A stretch of 64,000 nucleotides of DNA from an uncultured Subdoligranulum sp. (GCF_963931595.1 NZ_OZ007030.1:1604481-1668480), one strand, 5' to 3'; shown: positions 42,540-51,887, counted from the first letter of the stretch. Program-made: numbers and translations. The notes: generated by a model from the sequence alone, not told the origin.

Positions 42540-43729
42540 AGCAAGTCCTCCTCCCCCATGCGGATGGCAATCTTCTCCACGTTTTCAGCGGCCTCACTCT
42601 CCAGCGCCCGCAGGTCGGGCATACCCTCCTCCGCCGCCAGAATCTCGGCCAGCGTGGGGTTGGTCTTGGGATGGGGCGGCGTGAAGATGGTGCAGCAGTC
42701 CTCGTAGGGCTCGATGGAGGTATCAAAGGTGCCGATCTTGCGGGAGAGGGCGATGATCTCGGTCTTGTCCATACCGATGCAGGGCCGCAGCACCGGCAGG
42801 TCCTGGGCGGCGTCGGTGCAGACCATAGCCGCCATCGTCTGGCTGGCCACCTGGGCCAGGCTCTCGCCGGTGATCAGCGCCTGCAGTTCCAGTTTGGTGG
42901 CCACCTGGTTGGCGATGCGCAGCATGCTGCGGCGCATCAGCACGGTGAACAGCACGTCGGGGGCGTGGTCCCGGATGTATTCCTGGGGTTTGGTGTAGGG
43001 CACCACAAACAGCGTGCAGTTGCCGGTGTATTCCACCAGTTCTTTGGCCAGCTTTTCCACCTTCAGTTTGGCCCGCAGGCTGGTGTAGGGCGGGCTGGCA
43101 AAGTGGATGTGATGCAGCGCCAGGCCCCGGCGCGCCATGCACCAGGCCGCCACCGGGCTGTCGATGCCGCCCGAAAGCAGGTTCAGCGCCCGGCCGCTGG
43201 TGCCCACCGGCAAACCGCCGGCGGCCTCCACCTTGGGGCCGTGGACGTAGGCCGCGTGGTCGCGGATCTCCACCATGATCTCCAGCTGGGGATGGTGCAC
43301 ATCCACCCGCAGATGGTGGTGCTTATCCAGCAGGTAGGCGCCCAGCTCCCGGCAGATTTCGGGGCTCTTCAGCGGATAGGACTTGTCGGCACGCTTGGCC
43401 TCCACCTTGAAGGTGCGTACTCCCCGCAGCGCCTGGCCCAGGTAGGCCTCCGCCGTCTCACAGATGGCCTCAAACTCCTTGCCGCACTCCACGGCGCGGC
43501 TCATTTTGACGATGCCGAACACCCGGGAGACGCGGCGGAACGCCTCGTCCATATCCAGGTCGTCCTCCAGCGGTTCGATAAAAACCGTGCTCTGGGCCTG
43601 GTATACTTTGAACTTGCCCAGCGGTTCCAGCCGCCAGCGGATGATCTTGGCAAGCCGTGCTTCGAACTTGCCGCGGTTCAGGCCCTTGAGGGTCATCTCC
43701 CCCTGGTAGGCCAGAATAATCTCTTTCAT
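42536..43729 (-). CDS. thiI: tRNA 4-thiouridine synthetase ThiI
   Basis: A 397-residue enzyme adenylating U8 of tRNA for thiolation and serving thiazole synthesis in some species. The ferredoxin-like and THUMP domains cover residues 1-165, with the conserved TFKVEAKRADKSYP. The PP-loop is LLSGGIDSPVAAW near residue 187. There is no C-terminal rhodanese domain, so sulfur is handed over directly by a dedicated cysteine desulfurase. That enzyme is encoded 17 bp upstream, as in the NifZ-ThiI pair of Bacillus. Confidence 0.96.
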   Translation of the reverse strand: MKEIILAYQGEMTLKGLNRGKFEARLAKIIRWRLEPLGKFKVYQAQSTVFIEPLEDDLDMDEAFRRVSRVFGIVKMSRAVECGKEFEAICETAEAYLGQALRGVRTFKVEAKRADKSYPLKSPEICRELGAYLLDKHHHLRVDVHHPQLEIMVEIRDHAAYVHGPKVEAAGGLPVGTSGRALNLLSGGIDSPVAAWCMARRGLALHHIHFASPPYTSLRAKLKVEKLAKELVEYTGNCTLFVVPYTKPQEYIRDHAPDVLFTVLMRRSMLRIANQVATKLELQALITGESLAQVASQTMAAMVCTDAAQDLPVLRPCIGMDKTEIIALSRKIGTFDTSIEPYEDCCTIFTPPHPKTNPTLAEILAAEEGMPDLRALESEAAENVEKIAIRMGEEDLL

Positions 43730-43746
43730 GTGGTAATGCCTTTCCT

Positions 43747-44904
43747 TCAGATATGCTGCAGACTCTGCAGACCGTTTTTCAGCCCGTCCAGCAGGGCGTC
43801 CACATCCTCGTCGGTGTTGTCGGCGCAGAAGCTGACCCGCAGCGCCGTGTGGATGATGCGCTCATCACAGCCCATGGCCTGCAGCGTGTGGCTGGGTTCG
43901 CCCTTGTCGCAGGCGCTGCCCCCCGACACCAGCACCCCGCGGGTGTTCAGGTAGTTGATGAAGGTCTGGCTGTTGATGCACCCGGTGGAGAAGTTCAGCA
44001 CCTCGGGCACCGCATCCTCAGGGGAATTGACGGTGATGCCGGGCAGTTCCGCCAGCCCCTGCCGCAGGCGGTGGTTGAGGGCTTCGATCTGTTTTGTGCG
44101 GGCCCGCATGCCCTGGTAGCCTTTGGCCGCCGCCAGACCCAGGCCCACGATATAGGGGGTGTTCTCGGTGCCGGGACGCAGGCCCCGCTCCTGATGGCCG
44201 CCGCAGTAGGGCGGGCGCAGCGTCTGGCGCTGGCTGTCCCGCACGAAGAGCGCCCCGATGCCCTTGGGGGCATGGATTTTGTGGCCGGACACCGACAGGG
44301 TATCCACCCCGGCCCACTTCTGCAGGTCGATGGGCATGCGCAGCCAGGCCTGCACCGCGTCCACATGGAAATGGGTGCGGCTGTTGCGGGCCTTGATGCC
44401 TGCCGCCAGGGCGGCAATGTCCTGCACGGCGCCGGTTTCGTTGTTCACCGCCATGCAGGAGGCCAGCACGGTGTTCTTGTCCACCGCGGCCAGGAATTTC
44501 TGGATGTCCAGGTGGCCGTCCGCCTCGGGCAGGATCTCCACCACCTCAAAGCCTTCGTTTTTCAGCGCGCGGGCCGCAAGCTGCACGCTGGGGTGTTCAA
44601 ACCCCGAGACCACCACCTTGTGGCCCCACTGCCGCCGGGGCATGGCCGCGCCCCAGATGGCCATATTGTTGCCTTCGGTGCCGCAGCCGGTGAAGTAGAT
44701 CTCATCGCTGCGGCAGTGCAGCGTTTTGGCGATGCGGGCCCGGGCATTTTCGATGCCGTCCTGGGCAGCCACCGCCGGGTCGTAGAGGCTGCTGGGATTG
44801 GCCCACAGTTCCACCAGCGCATCGTGGATGACCTCGGTCACCGCCGGGTCGATGCGGGTGGTTGCGGCGTTGTCCAGATAATGAAGCTGGGGGTCGGAAA
44901 GCAT
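43747..44904 (-). CDS. Cysteine desulfurase, NifS/IscS family (ThiI partner)
   Basis: A 385-residue PLP enzyme taking sulfur from cysteine. The N-terminal signature is YLDNAATTRIDPAV. The PLP lysine is in VSGHKIHAPKG and the catalytic cysteine is in SGGSACDKGE, a short-loop variant of the usual SSGSACTS. Co-transcription with thiI indicates that it supplies sulfur to tRNA thiolation rather than general Fe-S assembly; this is inference from context and the NifZ precedent. It is the first gene of a four-gene unit (desulfurase, thiI, cinA, CinA/SpoIID fusion). Confidence 0.92.
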   Translation of the reverse strand: MLSDPQLHYLDNAATTRIDPAVTEVIHDALVELWANPSSLYDPAVAAQDGIENARARIAKTLHCRSDEIYFTGCGTEGNNMAIWGAAMPRRQWGHKVVVSGFEHPSVQLAARALKNEGFEVVEILPEADGHLDIQKFLAAVDKNTVLASCMAVNNETGAVQDIAALAAGIKARNSRTHFHVDAVQAWLRMPIDLQKWAGVDTLSVSGHKIHAPKGIGALFVRDSQRQTLRPPYCGGHQERGLRPGTENTPYIVGLGLAAAKGYQGMRARTKQIEALNHRLRQGLAELPGITVNSPEDAVPEVLNFSTGCINSQTFINYLNTRGVLVSGGSACDKGEPSHTLQAMGCDERIIHTALRVSFCADNTDEDVDALLDGLKNGLQSLQHI

Positions 44905-44944
44905 ACTGATTCCTCACATTTTTGCACAAAATTATACAGGATAA

Positions 44945-44973
44945 ATTATACACGCCCGCCGCCCGAAAAACAA
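44945..44973 (-). promoter_or_regulatory. Promoter of the desulfurase-thiI-cinA unit
   Basis: On the minus strand TTGTTT (44968-44973), 17 bp, TATAAT (44945-44950). A second TATAAT stands at 44931-44936. Confidence 0.65.
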
Positions 44974-45007
44974 CCGCTCACACAAAATTTTTTCTCCGTT
45001 TTGGCAC

Positions 45008-45046
45008 AGAAAAACCGCGGCCCGGCTTTCCACCGTTCCGCGGCAA
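45008..45046 (-). terminator. Terminator after the aldo/keto reductase gene
   Basis: On the minus strand CCGCGG at each end of a roughly 17 nt loop, followed by TTTTTC. Confidence 0.6.
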
Positions 45047-45056
45047 AAATGTACGC

Positions 45057-46070
45057 TTATTCGCCGAAATCCTCCGCAGCCTTCTTCATCATCTGGCGGA
45101 TGGGCAGGTTGTAGGGGCAGCGGGTCTCGCAGGCACCGCACTGCACGCAGGCGCTGGCCTTCACTTTCAGGGTAGCGTACCGCGCCCTGCCCCAGTCCGC
45201 AAGGCCGTACCGGTTCAGGTATCCCTGGAACAGAAAGACGTTGGGAATGGAGATGCCCACCGTGCAGGGCGCGCAATAGTTGCACCGGCGGCAGAACTGG
45301 GTGCCCAGGGCGTCCCGCACCTTCTGGCAGGCCGCCTGCTCCTCCTCGGTGAGGGGGGCGATGTTGTCGGCGCCCTTCACGTTGCTTTCCAGCTCCTCGG
45401 GGGCCGCCATGCCGGGGATGGCCACCGTCACGTTGGGGTTGGACAGCACATACCGCAGCGCCAGACGGCCGTCCTCGATGGCGCCGCCCGCCAGCGGTTT
45501 CATGTCGATGAAGCCCTTGCCCATTTCGGCGCAGCGGCGGATAAGCTCCGCCCCCTGCTGCTCCACAATGTTATAGGGGAACATGATGGTCTCGATCTCC
45601 GGCACCTCCAGCGCCGCCTCAAAGACCGCCGCCAGGTGGGCCGTCAGGCCGATATGCCCCACCACGCCCTTGGCCTTGGCTTCCAGCAGGGCTTCCAGGG
45701 AACCGCCGGGGGCGAGAATTTTCTTCAGGTCCTCCATGCTGGGGTTGTGGAACTGGTAGAGTTCGATGTGGTCGGTGCGCAGGTTTTTCAGGCTGGCGGC
45801 CAGCTCGGCCTCCATGTCGGCTTTGGTCAGGGCGCGGCACTTGGTGGCCAGCACAAAGGCATCCCGCAGCCCCAGCTCCTCCAGCGACTGGCCGATCCAG
45901 CCCTCGCTGACCGTGTAGGCGCGGGCGGTATCGATGTAGTTGATGCCGGCCTCGTGGGCTGCCTTCAGCAGCGCCCGGGTGCCGGGCTGGTCGATGCGCT
46001 GGATGGGAATGCCGCCGAATCCCAGGCGGGAGATTTTCAGGCCGGTCTGGCCCAGTTGTACGTATTGCAT
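45057..46070 (-). CDS. Aldo/keto reductase with C-terminal iron-sulfur domain
   Basis: A 337-residue protein. The TIM-barrel part (residues 1-240) has the AKR tetrad: D and Y in YIDTARAY, K in LATKC and H in YQFHN. A cysteine-rich tail follows, with CRRCNYCAPC near residue 265 and CVQCGACETRCPYNLPI near residue 312, suggesting two [4Fe-4S] clusters. Such fusions occur in many anaerobes; substrates are unknown and electrons may come from ferredoxin rather than NADPH. An ATTATA (minus-strand TATAAT) at 46109-46114 marks its -10 box. Confidence 0.88.
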   Translation of the reverse strand: MQYVQLGQTGLKISRLGFGGIPIQRIDQPGTRALLKAAHEAGINYIDTARAYTVSEGWIGQSLEELGLRDAFVLATKCRALTKADMEAELAASLKNLRTDHIELYQFHNPSMEDLKKILAPGGSLEALLEAKAKGVVGHIGLTAHLAAVFEAALEVPEIETIMFPYNIVEQQGAELIRRCAEMGKGFIDMKPLAGGAIEDGRLALRYVLSNPNVTVAIPGMAAPEELESNVKGADNIAPLTEEEQAACQKVRDALGTQFCRRCNYCAPCTVGISIPNVFLFQGYLNRYGLADWGRARYATLKVKASACVQCGACETRCPYNLPIRQMMKKAAEDFGE

Positions 46071-46108
46071 GCGATTCGCCTCTTTTTGCTGTTTTTGTCT
46101 ACCTTTGT

Positions 46109-46114
46109 ATTATA
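46109..46114 (-). promoter_or_regulatory. -10 box of the aldo/keto reductase gene
   Basis: Perfect TATAAT on the minus strand, about 40 bp before the start. No convincing -35. Confidence 0.5.
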
Positions 46115-46157
46115 GGCAACTTTTCCGCAAAATTCCAGCCCCGTCCCCAGCTTTTGA

Positions 46158-46186
46158 TTGACAAAATCCCGCAGGTGCGATAGGAT
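46158..46186 (+). promoter_or_regulatory. Promoter of the proCBA operon
   Basis: TTGACA at 46158-46163, 17 bp, TAGGAT at 46181-46186. A TATAAT also lies at 46193-46198. The leader is about 50 nt and shows no T-box. Confidence 0.7.
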
Positions 46187-46243
46187 TACAGCTATAATCC
46201 ATTTATATAAATCACGTATGAGGACAACGGAGGGAATACTGCC

Positions 46244-47047
46244 ATGAAATACGGGTTTATCGGCTGCGGCAACATGGGCGGCGCCGTCGCGCGCGCCGTC
46301 TGCAAGGGGGCCGGTGCCGGCGACGTTCTGCTTGCCAACCGCACCCCGGCCAAAGCGCAGAAGCTGGCCGACGAGCTGGGCTGTGCCTACGGCACCAACG
46401 AACAGGTGGCGGGGCTGTGCGACTTTATCTTTCTGGGCGTCAAGCCCCAGATGATGGAGGATATGCTGGACGCCCTGGCCCCGGTTCTGGAATCCCGCGC
46501 CGAGAGCCGCCCCTTTGTGCTGGTGTCGATGGCCGCCGGGCTTTCCATGCACCAGATCCGCCAGATGGCGGGCAGCGGCTATCCCATCATCCGGATGATG
46601 CCCAACACCCCGGTGGCGCTGGGCGCCGGCATGATCCAGTACTGCTACGATGACGTGGAGCCCGAACAGCTGCAGGAGTGGCTGTCCGCCATGGCCCCCG
46701 CCGGCCAGCTGGACGAGGTGCCGGAGAGCCTCATCGATGCGGCCAGCGCCGTGTCGGGCTGCGGCCCCGCCTGGGTGTACCAGTTCATCGAAGCCCTGGC
46801 CGACGGCGGTGTGGCCGCCGGTCTGCCCCGGGCCAAGGCCCAGGAGTACGCCGCCCAGACGCTGCTGGGCAGTGCCCGCATGGTGCTGGAAAGCGGCCAG
46901 CATCCCGGCGTACTGAAGGACGCCGTCTGCAGCCCGGGTGGCTCCACCATCCAGGGCGTGCGCCTGCTGGAAGAGCGGGCCTTCCGCGGCGCGGTGACCG
47001 ATGCCGTCATTGCCGCCTACGAGAAAACGAAAGAATTGGGGAAGTAA
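46244..47047 (+). CDS. proC: Pyrroline-5-carboxylate reductase
   Basis: A 267-residue enzyme, last step of proline synthesis. The NAD(P) site is FIGCGNMGGAVAR near the N-terminus. The C-terminal signature SGCGPAWVYQFIEAL and the SPGGSTIQGVRLLEE block are complete. It is first in proC-proB-proA, an arrangement giving the whole glutamate-to-proline route. proB follows after 4 bp. Confidence 0.96.
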   Translation: MKYGFIGCGNMGGAVARAVCKGAGAGDVLLANRTPAKAQKLADELGCAYGTNEQVAGLCDFIFLGVKPQMMEDMLDALAPVLESRAESRPFVLVSMAAGLSMHQIRQMAGSGYPIIRMMPNTPVALGAGMIQYCYDDVEPEQLQEWLSAMAPAGQLDEVPESLIDAASAVSGCGPAWVYQFIEALADGGVAAGLPRAKAQEYAAQTLLGSARMVLESGQHPGVLKDAVCSPGGSTIQGVRLLEERAFRGAVTDAVIAAYEKTKELGK

Positions 47048-47051
47048 ATCT

Positions 47052-47828
47052 ATGCGAATCGTCGTGAAGGTCGGCACCAGCACGCTGGCCCATCCGGGCG
47101 GGCTGCTGAACATCCGCCACACTGAAGCTCTTGTGAAGGTGTGGAGCGACATCAAGAACGCCGGCCACGAGCTCATCGTGGTGTCGTCGGCCGCCACCGG
47201 CCTGGGCGTGGGCAAGCTGCAGATCCAGAAGCCCCAGGACATCACCACCAAGCAGGCGGCCGCCGCCGTGGGCCAGTGCGAGCTGATGTACACCTACGAC
47301 CGGCTCTTCGGCCAGTACAACCACACGGTGGCCCAGATGCTGCTGACCTGGGAGGACTTCGACCACGAAAACCGCCTGCGCAACCTGTGCAGCACGCTGG
47401 AACGGCTGCTGCAGCTGGGCGCCATCCCCATTATCAACGAGAACGACCCTGTGGCCATCGAGGAGTATTCCCTGGGCGACAACGACACGCTGGCGGCGCT
47501 GGTGGCCCAGTGCATCCACGCCGATCTGGTGGTGCTTTTGTCCGACATTGACGGGCTGTACACCGCCGATCCCCACAGCAATCCCGATGCACGCCTGATT
47601 CCGGTGGTGGAGGAGATCACGCCGGAGATCGAGCGTCTGGCCGGCGGGGCGGGTTCCTCCCTGGGCACAGGCGGCATGCTGACCAAAGTGGTGGCTGCCA
47701 AGCGGGCCACCAGCGCCGGTGTGGATATGATCATCGCCAACGGCGCCCACGCCGATATCCTGTATGACATTCTGGAGGGCAAGCCTGTGGGCACCCGGTT
47801 CATCGGAAAGAAGGAGAGATTGCAATGA
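47052..47828 (+). CDS. proB: Glutamate 5-kinase (short form, no PUA domain)
   Basis: A 258-residue amino-acid kinase making glutamyl-5-phosphate. It begins [17 protein letters not shown] (phosphate-binding loop). It contains [19 protein letters not shown] (glutamate site) and [15 protein letters not shown] near residue 200. The E. coli enzyme has a further PUA domain (367 residues total), which is absent here, as in many Firmicutes. The start at 47052 is 4 bp after proC. The stop overlaps the proA start (ATGA). Confidence 0.95.
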   Translation: MRIVVKVGTSTLAHPGGLLNIRHTEALVKVWSDIKNAGHELIVVSSAATGLGVGKLQIQKPQDITTKQAAAAVGQCELMYTYDRLFGQYNHTVAQMLLTWEDFDHENRLRNLCSTLERLLQLGAIPIINENDPVAIEEYSLGDNDTLAALVAQCIHADLVVLLSDIDGLYTADPHSNPDARLIPVVEEITPEIERLAGGAGSSLGTGGMLTKVVAAKRATSAGVDMIIANGAHADILYDILEGKPVGTRFIGKKERLQ

Positions 47829-49117
47829 CCACCCAGGAGATCCTGCAGCTGGCCCAGGGCGCCCGTATGCCCCTGGCGCTGGCCGACACCCACGCCAAGA
47901 ACCAGGCGCTGGAGGCCATGGCGGTGGCGCTGATCGCCGCCCAGGACGAGATTCTGGCCGCCAACCGCCAGGACCTGGAGGCCGCCCGGGGCCGCGTCAG
48001 CGACGTGATGCTGGACCGGCTGGCCCTGACTTCCTCCCGCCTCACCGACATGGCCAAGGGCATCCGGGAAGTGGCGGCCCTGCCGGACCCGGTGGGCACC
48101 GTGCTGCGCAAGATCGTGCGGCCCAACGGTCTGATCATCGAGAAGACCGCCGTTCCCATGGGGGTCATCGCCATCATCTACGAGAGCCGCCCCAACGTCA
48201 CCAGCGACGCCGCCGCCCTGGCCATCAAGGCGGGCAGCGCCTGTGTGCTGCGCTGCGGCCGGGATGCCTGGAACAGCTGCCATGCCATCGTGCAGGCGCT
48301 GCAGGCCGGGCTGCGCAAGGTGCACCTGCCGGAGCATGCGGTCAGCCTGATCGAGGATACCAGCCACGCCAGCGCCAACGAACTGATGACCGCCGACGGC
48401 CTGGTGGACCTGCTGATTCCCCGGGGCGGCGCGGGCCTCATCCGCGCCTGTGTGGAGAACGCCACCGTCCCCTGCATCCAGACCGGCACCGGCGTCTGCC
48501 ACGTGTATGTGGACGCAGCGGCCGACCTGGAGATAGCGGTGCGCATCGTGGAGAACGCCAAGACCAGCCGTCCCAGCGTCTGCAACGCCGAGGAAGCGCT
48601 GCTTGTCCACCGCGCGGTGGCGGAGCAGTTCCTGCCCATGGTGAAAAAGTGCCTGGTGGACGACCGTGCCGCTGCCGGCATGACCCCGGTGGAGCTCCAT
48701 CTGGATGCCGCCGCGGCCGCCATCATCGACGGGGTACCCGCCGCGCCGGAGGATTTCGACACCGAATACCTGGACTACAAGCTCAGCGTGGCGGTGGTGG
48801 ATTCCCTGGAGGAGGCCATCTCCCACATTGCCAGGCATTCCACCCACCACAGCGACGCCATCGTCACGGCGGACAAGGTGGCCGCCCAGCGGTTTGCCGC
48901 CTGCGTGGACAGTGCCGCCGTCTACATCAACGCCAGCACCCGCTTTACCGACGGCGGTGAGTTCGGCCTGGGCTGCGAGATGGGCATCAGCACCCAGAAG
49001 CTCCACGCCCGGGGTCCCATGGGCCTGGCGGAACTGTGCACCTACAAGTACATCATCCAGGGCAACGGACAGGTCCGCGGCGGTGCCGCATCCATGCTGC
49101 AGACGCCCTGCCACTGA
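47825..49117 (+). CDS. proA: Gamma-glutamyl phosphate reductase
   Basis: A 430-residue aldehyde-dehydrogenase-fold enzyme reducing glutamyl phosphate to glutamate semialdehyde. Family blocks include [28 protein letters not shown] and the catalytic cysteine in [13 protein letters not shown]. The C-terminal [17 protein letters not shown] is intact. Last gene of the proline operon, ending at a strong terminator. Confidence 0.97.
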   Translation: MTTQEILQLAQGARMPLALADTHAKNQALEAMAVALIAAQDEILAANRQDLEAARGRVSDVMLDRLALTSSRLTDMAKGIREVAALPDPVGTVLRKIVRPNGLIIEKTAVPMGVIAIIYESRPNVTSDAAALAIKAGSACVLRCGRDAWNSCHAIVQALQAGLRKVHLPEHAVSLIEDTSHASANELMTADGLVDLLIPRGGAGLIRACVENATVPCIQTGTGVCHVYVDAAADLEIAVRIVENAKTSRPSVCNAEEALLVHRAVAEQFLPMVKKCLVDDRAAAGMTPVELHLDAAAAAIIDGVPAAPEDFDTEYLDYKLSVAVVDSLEEAISHIARHSTHHSDAIVTADKVAAQRFAACVDSAAVYINASTRFTDGGEFGLGCEMGISTQKLHARGPMGLAELCTYKYIIQGNGQVRGGAASMLQTPCH

Positions 49118-49137
49118 GAAACCTTCTGTAAACAGCC

Positions 49138-49180
49138 AATGCCCCGCAGCGGTGAAATGACCGCTGCGGGGCATTTTTCT
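49138..49180 (+). terminator. Terminator of the proCBA operon
   Basis: A perfect 15 bp stem (49139-49153 with 49160-49174) followed by TTTTTCTTT. Confidence 0.93.
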
Positions 49181-49197
49181 TTGGCCGGGAAATACAC

Positions 49198-49229
49198 AAG
49201 GGGCGGCCCGGATCTTCGGGCCGCCCCTT
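49198..49229 (-). terminator. Hairpin after the GH25 gene
   Basis: A perfect 12 bp GC-rich stem AAGGGGCGGCCC/GGGCCGCCCCTT. The T-tract on the minus strand is weak. Confidence 0.55.
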
Positions 49230-49243
49230 GCGGAAGTCATATA

Positions 49244-51310
49244 TCAGCCGATGTTCATATCCACGGCGGTGGAGATGCCGTTGACACGACCGGAGCCGGT
49301 ATACTGCCAGATGTTGTACTTGTAGTTGAAGCTGAGGGTATCGCGATACTGGGCGATCCAGGTGTTGTACTTGCTGATGTTGGCAAAGTTCAGCGCGTTG
49401 TAGAACCAGCTGGCGTAGGAGTAGACGCCTGCCTTGTAGCCCGCATTGCGGATGGTCTCGCAGAAGGCCACCGCACAGGCGGTGCGCTCGTTGGCGCTGA
49501 TGGCGTTGGCGCGGCCGCCCGCCACCGACTCAGTGTCGTAGTAGACGCCCAGCGGCAGCGAATACCCGCTGACCAGGCTCAGCACCATGCTGGCTTCCTC
49601 CACGGCCTCGGCCTCGTTGATGGCCTGGCTGTAGAAGTAGACGCCCACCTTCAGGCCGGCGTTGATGGCGCCCTGGATGTTCTTGCGGTAGGTGGAATCC
49701 TCCACCAGCGCGCCTGTGCCGTAGCCGCGGTAGCCGCAGCGGATGATGGCAAAGGTGATGCCGTCCGCCTTGACGGCGTTCCAGTCGATGTTGCCCTGGA
49801 ACTTGGAGACATCGATGCCCCGGGCCGTGCGGTTCAGCGCACCGTCGGCGCCAAAGGTGTACACATCCCCCTGGATGACCTGGTTGCCGGTCACCGCCTC
49901 ATGGGTGGCGGGGTCATAGTAGTATGTAGCGCCGTCAATCTCCTGCCAACCGGTGTAGACATACTCGATCTTCTCGGTGGCGGTTACATCAAACTTGTAC
50001 TCGGCCAGCTTGCTGGCTTCAATGGCGTCCGGCCAGCCCGCCGTGGGATCCTGGGAAGGAACCGGCGTGGCCGTCACTGCCGGGGTGGGCGTGGGTGTGG
50101 CGGTGGGCGCCGGGGTCGGGGTGGGCGTAGCGGTCACTTCCGGGGTAGGCTCGGGGGTGACCGTGGGCTCCGGCGTGGGGGCTGCCGTGGGATCCGGCGT
50201 GGTGGTGGGCGCCGGGGTAGTGCTCTCCTGCGGCGCAGAGCTCTGCTCCGGTGCGGGCGAGACTGTGGCTGTGGCCTCCGGCGTCGGGGTGGATTCGCCG
50301 CTGTCCAGCAGCGAGGCATCCGACGAAGCGGTGCCTTCGCTGGTGCGATGGGCCATGCTCATGGTGCGGCCGGTGCTGCCCAGATTCACGATGGAATCCG
50401 CGGCCCCCGGCAGCCACACCGACATGGCGCTGTTGGTGGAAACGTTGGGATCACGCTGGGCACCGGTCAGTTCCTGGGTGCCGTCCTTGTACACCGGCAG
50501 GTAGGGCGATTCGCTGCCGTCGGTGAAGAGCAGATGGCCGCTGCTGCTCAGCTTGGCCGTGTACACCGTGGTGCGGCCCTTCTCTTCCTTGGCGCTGTCG
50601 GCGTACTGCACCGTATCGGTCACTTCCTCGGCAATGGGCGCCGCACCGGCCGTGTTCACCGCCGAGTCCTCCGCGCTCTCATTGACCTGGCTGGACTGCA
50701 TGATCTTGTCCTTGACCGCATTCACATCCGCCTTGTAGACGACCTTCTCGGCCACGGTCACGGTGGTGCTCTCCGGCACCACATATCCCTCGATGGGCTG
50801 GATCGTCACGGTGTAGTCGCCGGGTTCCACATCCTCTGCCAGCGCCGTGCCGTTCTCGGTATCCACCGCATAGTCGGTGGTCTTGCCCTCCGAATCCGTC
50901 AGGGTGACTGTGGCGGCAACCCCCGTCAGCGGGATCTTGCCGGAGGTCTCTTCCCCGTCGCTCTCCCCGGACGGCGTGGGCGAAGGTGTCTGGGCACTTT
51001 CCGCCGTGGTCTGCTCCATGGTATAGAGCTGCACGCCCACATCCTGCTGGATCACGCTGATGTCCGCCAGCAATTCAATATCCGGCACAGGCGTGGCCGT
51101 GGGCGTGGGGGCGGGGGTGGCCGTCACCACCGGTTCCGGCGTGGGCGTTGCTTCCGGCAGCTGGCCCGGCACAAAGGAGGCCGCAAATACCCCCAGGCCG
51201 ATGCTGGCCGTCAGCACCACCGCCGAGCTGCCCGCCACCAGTTTGTACAGCGGCAGCCGCGCGAAGGCGTTGCCGGAGAAATATTTCATGGGATTCCGCT
51301 TGTTGAACAT
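49244..51310 (-). CDS. Modular GH25 lysozyme (muramidase), membrane-anchored
   Basis: A 688-residue exported wall hydrolase. A cytoplasmic start and one membrane helix (about residues 25-47) serve as uncleaved anchor. A first Pro/Thr linker follows, then a SpaA/PEGA-like beta domain (about 125-190), an unassigned region and a long repeat linker of TPxP type. A choline/cell-wall-binding-like repeat (YTGWQEIDGATYYYDPAT) precedes the GH25 domain from about residue 500. The catalytic acids are in RGIDVSKFQG and YYDTES. It cleaves the MurNAc-GlcNAc bond. The start at 51310 has GTGAGG upstream; MKYFSGN seven codons later is an alternative. Confidence 0.9.
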   Translation of the reverse strand: MFNKRNPMKYFSGNAFARLPLYKLVAGSSAVVLTASIGLGVFAASFVPGQLPEATPTPEPVVTATPAPTPTATPVPDIELLADISVIQQDVGVQLYTMEQTTAESAQTPSPTPSGESDGEETSGKIPLTGVAATVTLTDSEGKTTDYAVDTENGTALAEDVEPGDYTVTIQPIEGYVVPESTTVTVAEKVVYKADVNAVKDKIMQSSQVNESAEDSAVNTAGAAPIAEEVTDTVQYADSAKEEKGRTTVYTAKLSSSGHLLFTDGSESPYLPVYKDGTQELTGAQRDPNVSTNSAMSVWLPGAADSIVNLGSTGRTMSMAHRTSEGTASSDASLLDSGESTPTPEATATVSPAPEQSSAPQESTTPAPTTTPDPTAAPTPEPTVTPEPTPEVTATPTPTPAPTATPTPTPAVTATPVPSQDPTAGWPDAIEASKLAEYKFDVTATEKIEYVYTGWQEIDGATYYYDPATHEAVTGNQVIQGDVYTFGADGALNRTARGIDVSKFQGNIDWNAVKADGITFAIIRCGYRGYGTGALVEDSTYRKNIQGAINAGLKVGVYFYSQAINEAEAVEEASMVLSLVSGYSLPLGVYYDTESVAGGRANAISANERTACAVAFCETIRNAGYKAGVYSYASWFYNALNFANISKYNTWIAQYRDTLSFNYKYNIWQYTGSGRVNGISTAVDMNIG
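50041..50290 (-). repeat. Low-complexity TPxP-coding tract in the GH25 gene
   Basis: About 80 codons of imperfect Pro/Thr/Ala-Glu repeats (ATPTPTPAPTATPTPTPA and similar). It encodes the extended wall-spanning linker of the lysozyme. Confidence 0.85.
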
Positions 51311-51683
51311 CCTTACCTCACCGTTTGCTTGCAAAAAAATAAAATGGGTAGAAAACTATATGTAAAAGCATACCACAAACTTCCGCCGCTGTGCAAGGGG
51401 CCTTTCCCGGTTTTACAGGGAAAACCGATGTAAATTTTTACCAATCTTTTGGCGGCAAAATTCCGCATTTCCCCGCACTTTTTTGCGGTTTTCCGGCATT
51501 TTTCATCCATATGGGGGCCTTGTTTTTTCTTTTGCACCACAGATTGTGTTGTACACAACCACCACAGGTACTTTTCCCGGTGGGGGCAGCCATCCCCCTG
51601 CCGCACACAGAACGCCTTACCTACTTATATAGCCTGGCCATAATCCGGCATCAGGAAAAACATGTTGCCTCCTCACTTTTTTC
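51311..51683. other. Intergenic stretch without a recognised gene
   Basis: Upstream region of both the GH25 gene (minus) and thiT (plus). It is AT-rich in blocks. A hairpin-forming segment GGGGGCAG...CTGCC lies near 51583-51602. I find no coding frame with a ribosome site and no known RNA family. A minus-strand TGGTATGCT near 51381-51389 could be the GH25 -10 region. Confidence 0.5.
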
Positions 51684-51711
51684 TTGACAAATGATGGTTT
51701 GCGTGTATACT
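51684..51711 (+). promoter_or_regulatory. Promoter of the TPP riboswitch-thiT transcript
   Basis: TTGACA at 51684-51689, 16 bp, TATACT at 51706-51711. Confidence 0.8.
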
Positions 51712-51730
51712 GGAAAGCGGACATAAAAAC

Positions 51731-51824
51731 AGGGGCGCTGAGGGGCATCCTCGGCTGAGATCGAAGCAAACTGCAGCTTCGGGTCACCTCGAACCTGATC
51801 CGGATAATGCCGGCGTAGGAAGTT
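51731..51824 (+). promoter_or_regulatory. TPP (THI-box) riboswitch
   Basis: The conserved aptamer is clear. It runs GGGGCGCTGAGG, then GGCTGAGAT in the pyrimidine-sensing arm, then ACCTCGAACCTGATCCGGAT and AATGCCGGCGTAGGAAG, the pyrophosphate-sensing side. The variable P3 hairpin lies between. It precedes a transcription terminator and thiT, so TPP is expected to turn the gene off by premature termination. Confidence 0.95.
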
Positions 51825-51851
51825 TGAACCTCCATAAGATGTCATGTTGCG

Positions 51852-51887
51852 TCTGCGCCTGCATTTCCTGCAGGCGCTTTTCTTGTT
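51852..51887 (+). terminator. Riboswitch-controlled terminator before thiT
   Basis: A perfect 9 bp stem GCGCCTGCA/TGCAGGCGC with loop TTTCC and TTTTCTTGTTTTT after it. An anti-terminator would have to pair with the 3' end of the aptamer; I did not model it. Confidence 0.8.

Noticed and set aside
37584..42707. A plus-strand open frame of about 1700 codons.
   Set aside because: It is antisense to the SpoIID fusion and cinA. Its open length comes from GC-rich third positions, its composition is Gly/Ala/His/Gln-rich, and it has no ribosome site or family match.
47294..49240. A minus-strand frame of about 650 codons.
   Set aside because: It is a shadow of proB and proA, both of which have clear family motifs.
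50041..50290. A CRISPR array or tandem DNA repeat.
   Set aside because: The repeat is irregular, in frame and codes for a Pro/Thr linker; there are no constant repeats with unique spacers.
49139..51433. A plus-strand open frame of about 760 codons.
   Set aside because: It is antisense to the GH25 gene and a product of its repetitive Pro/Thr codons, starting inside the proA terminator.
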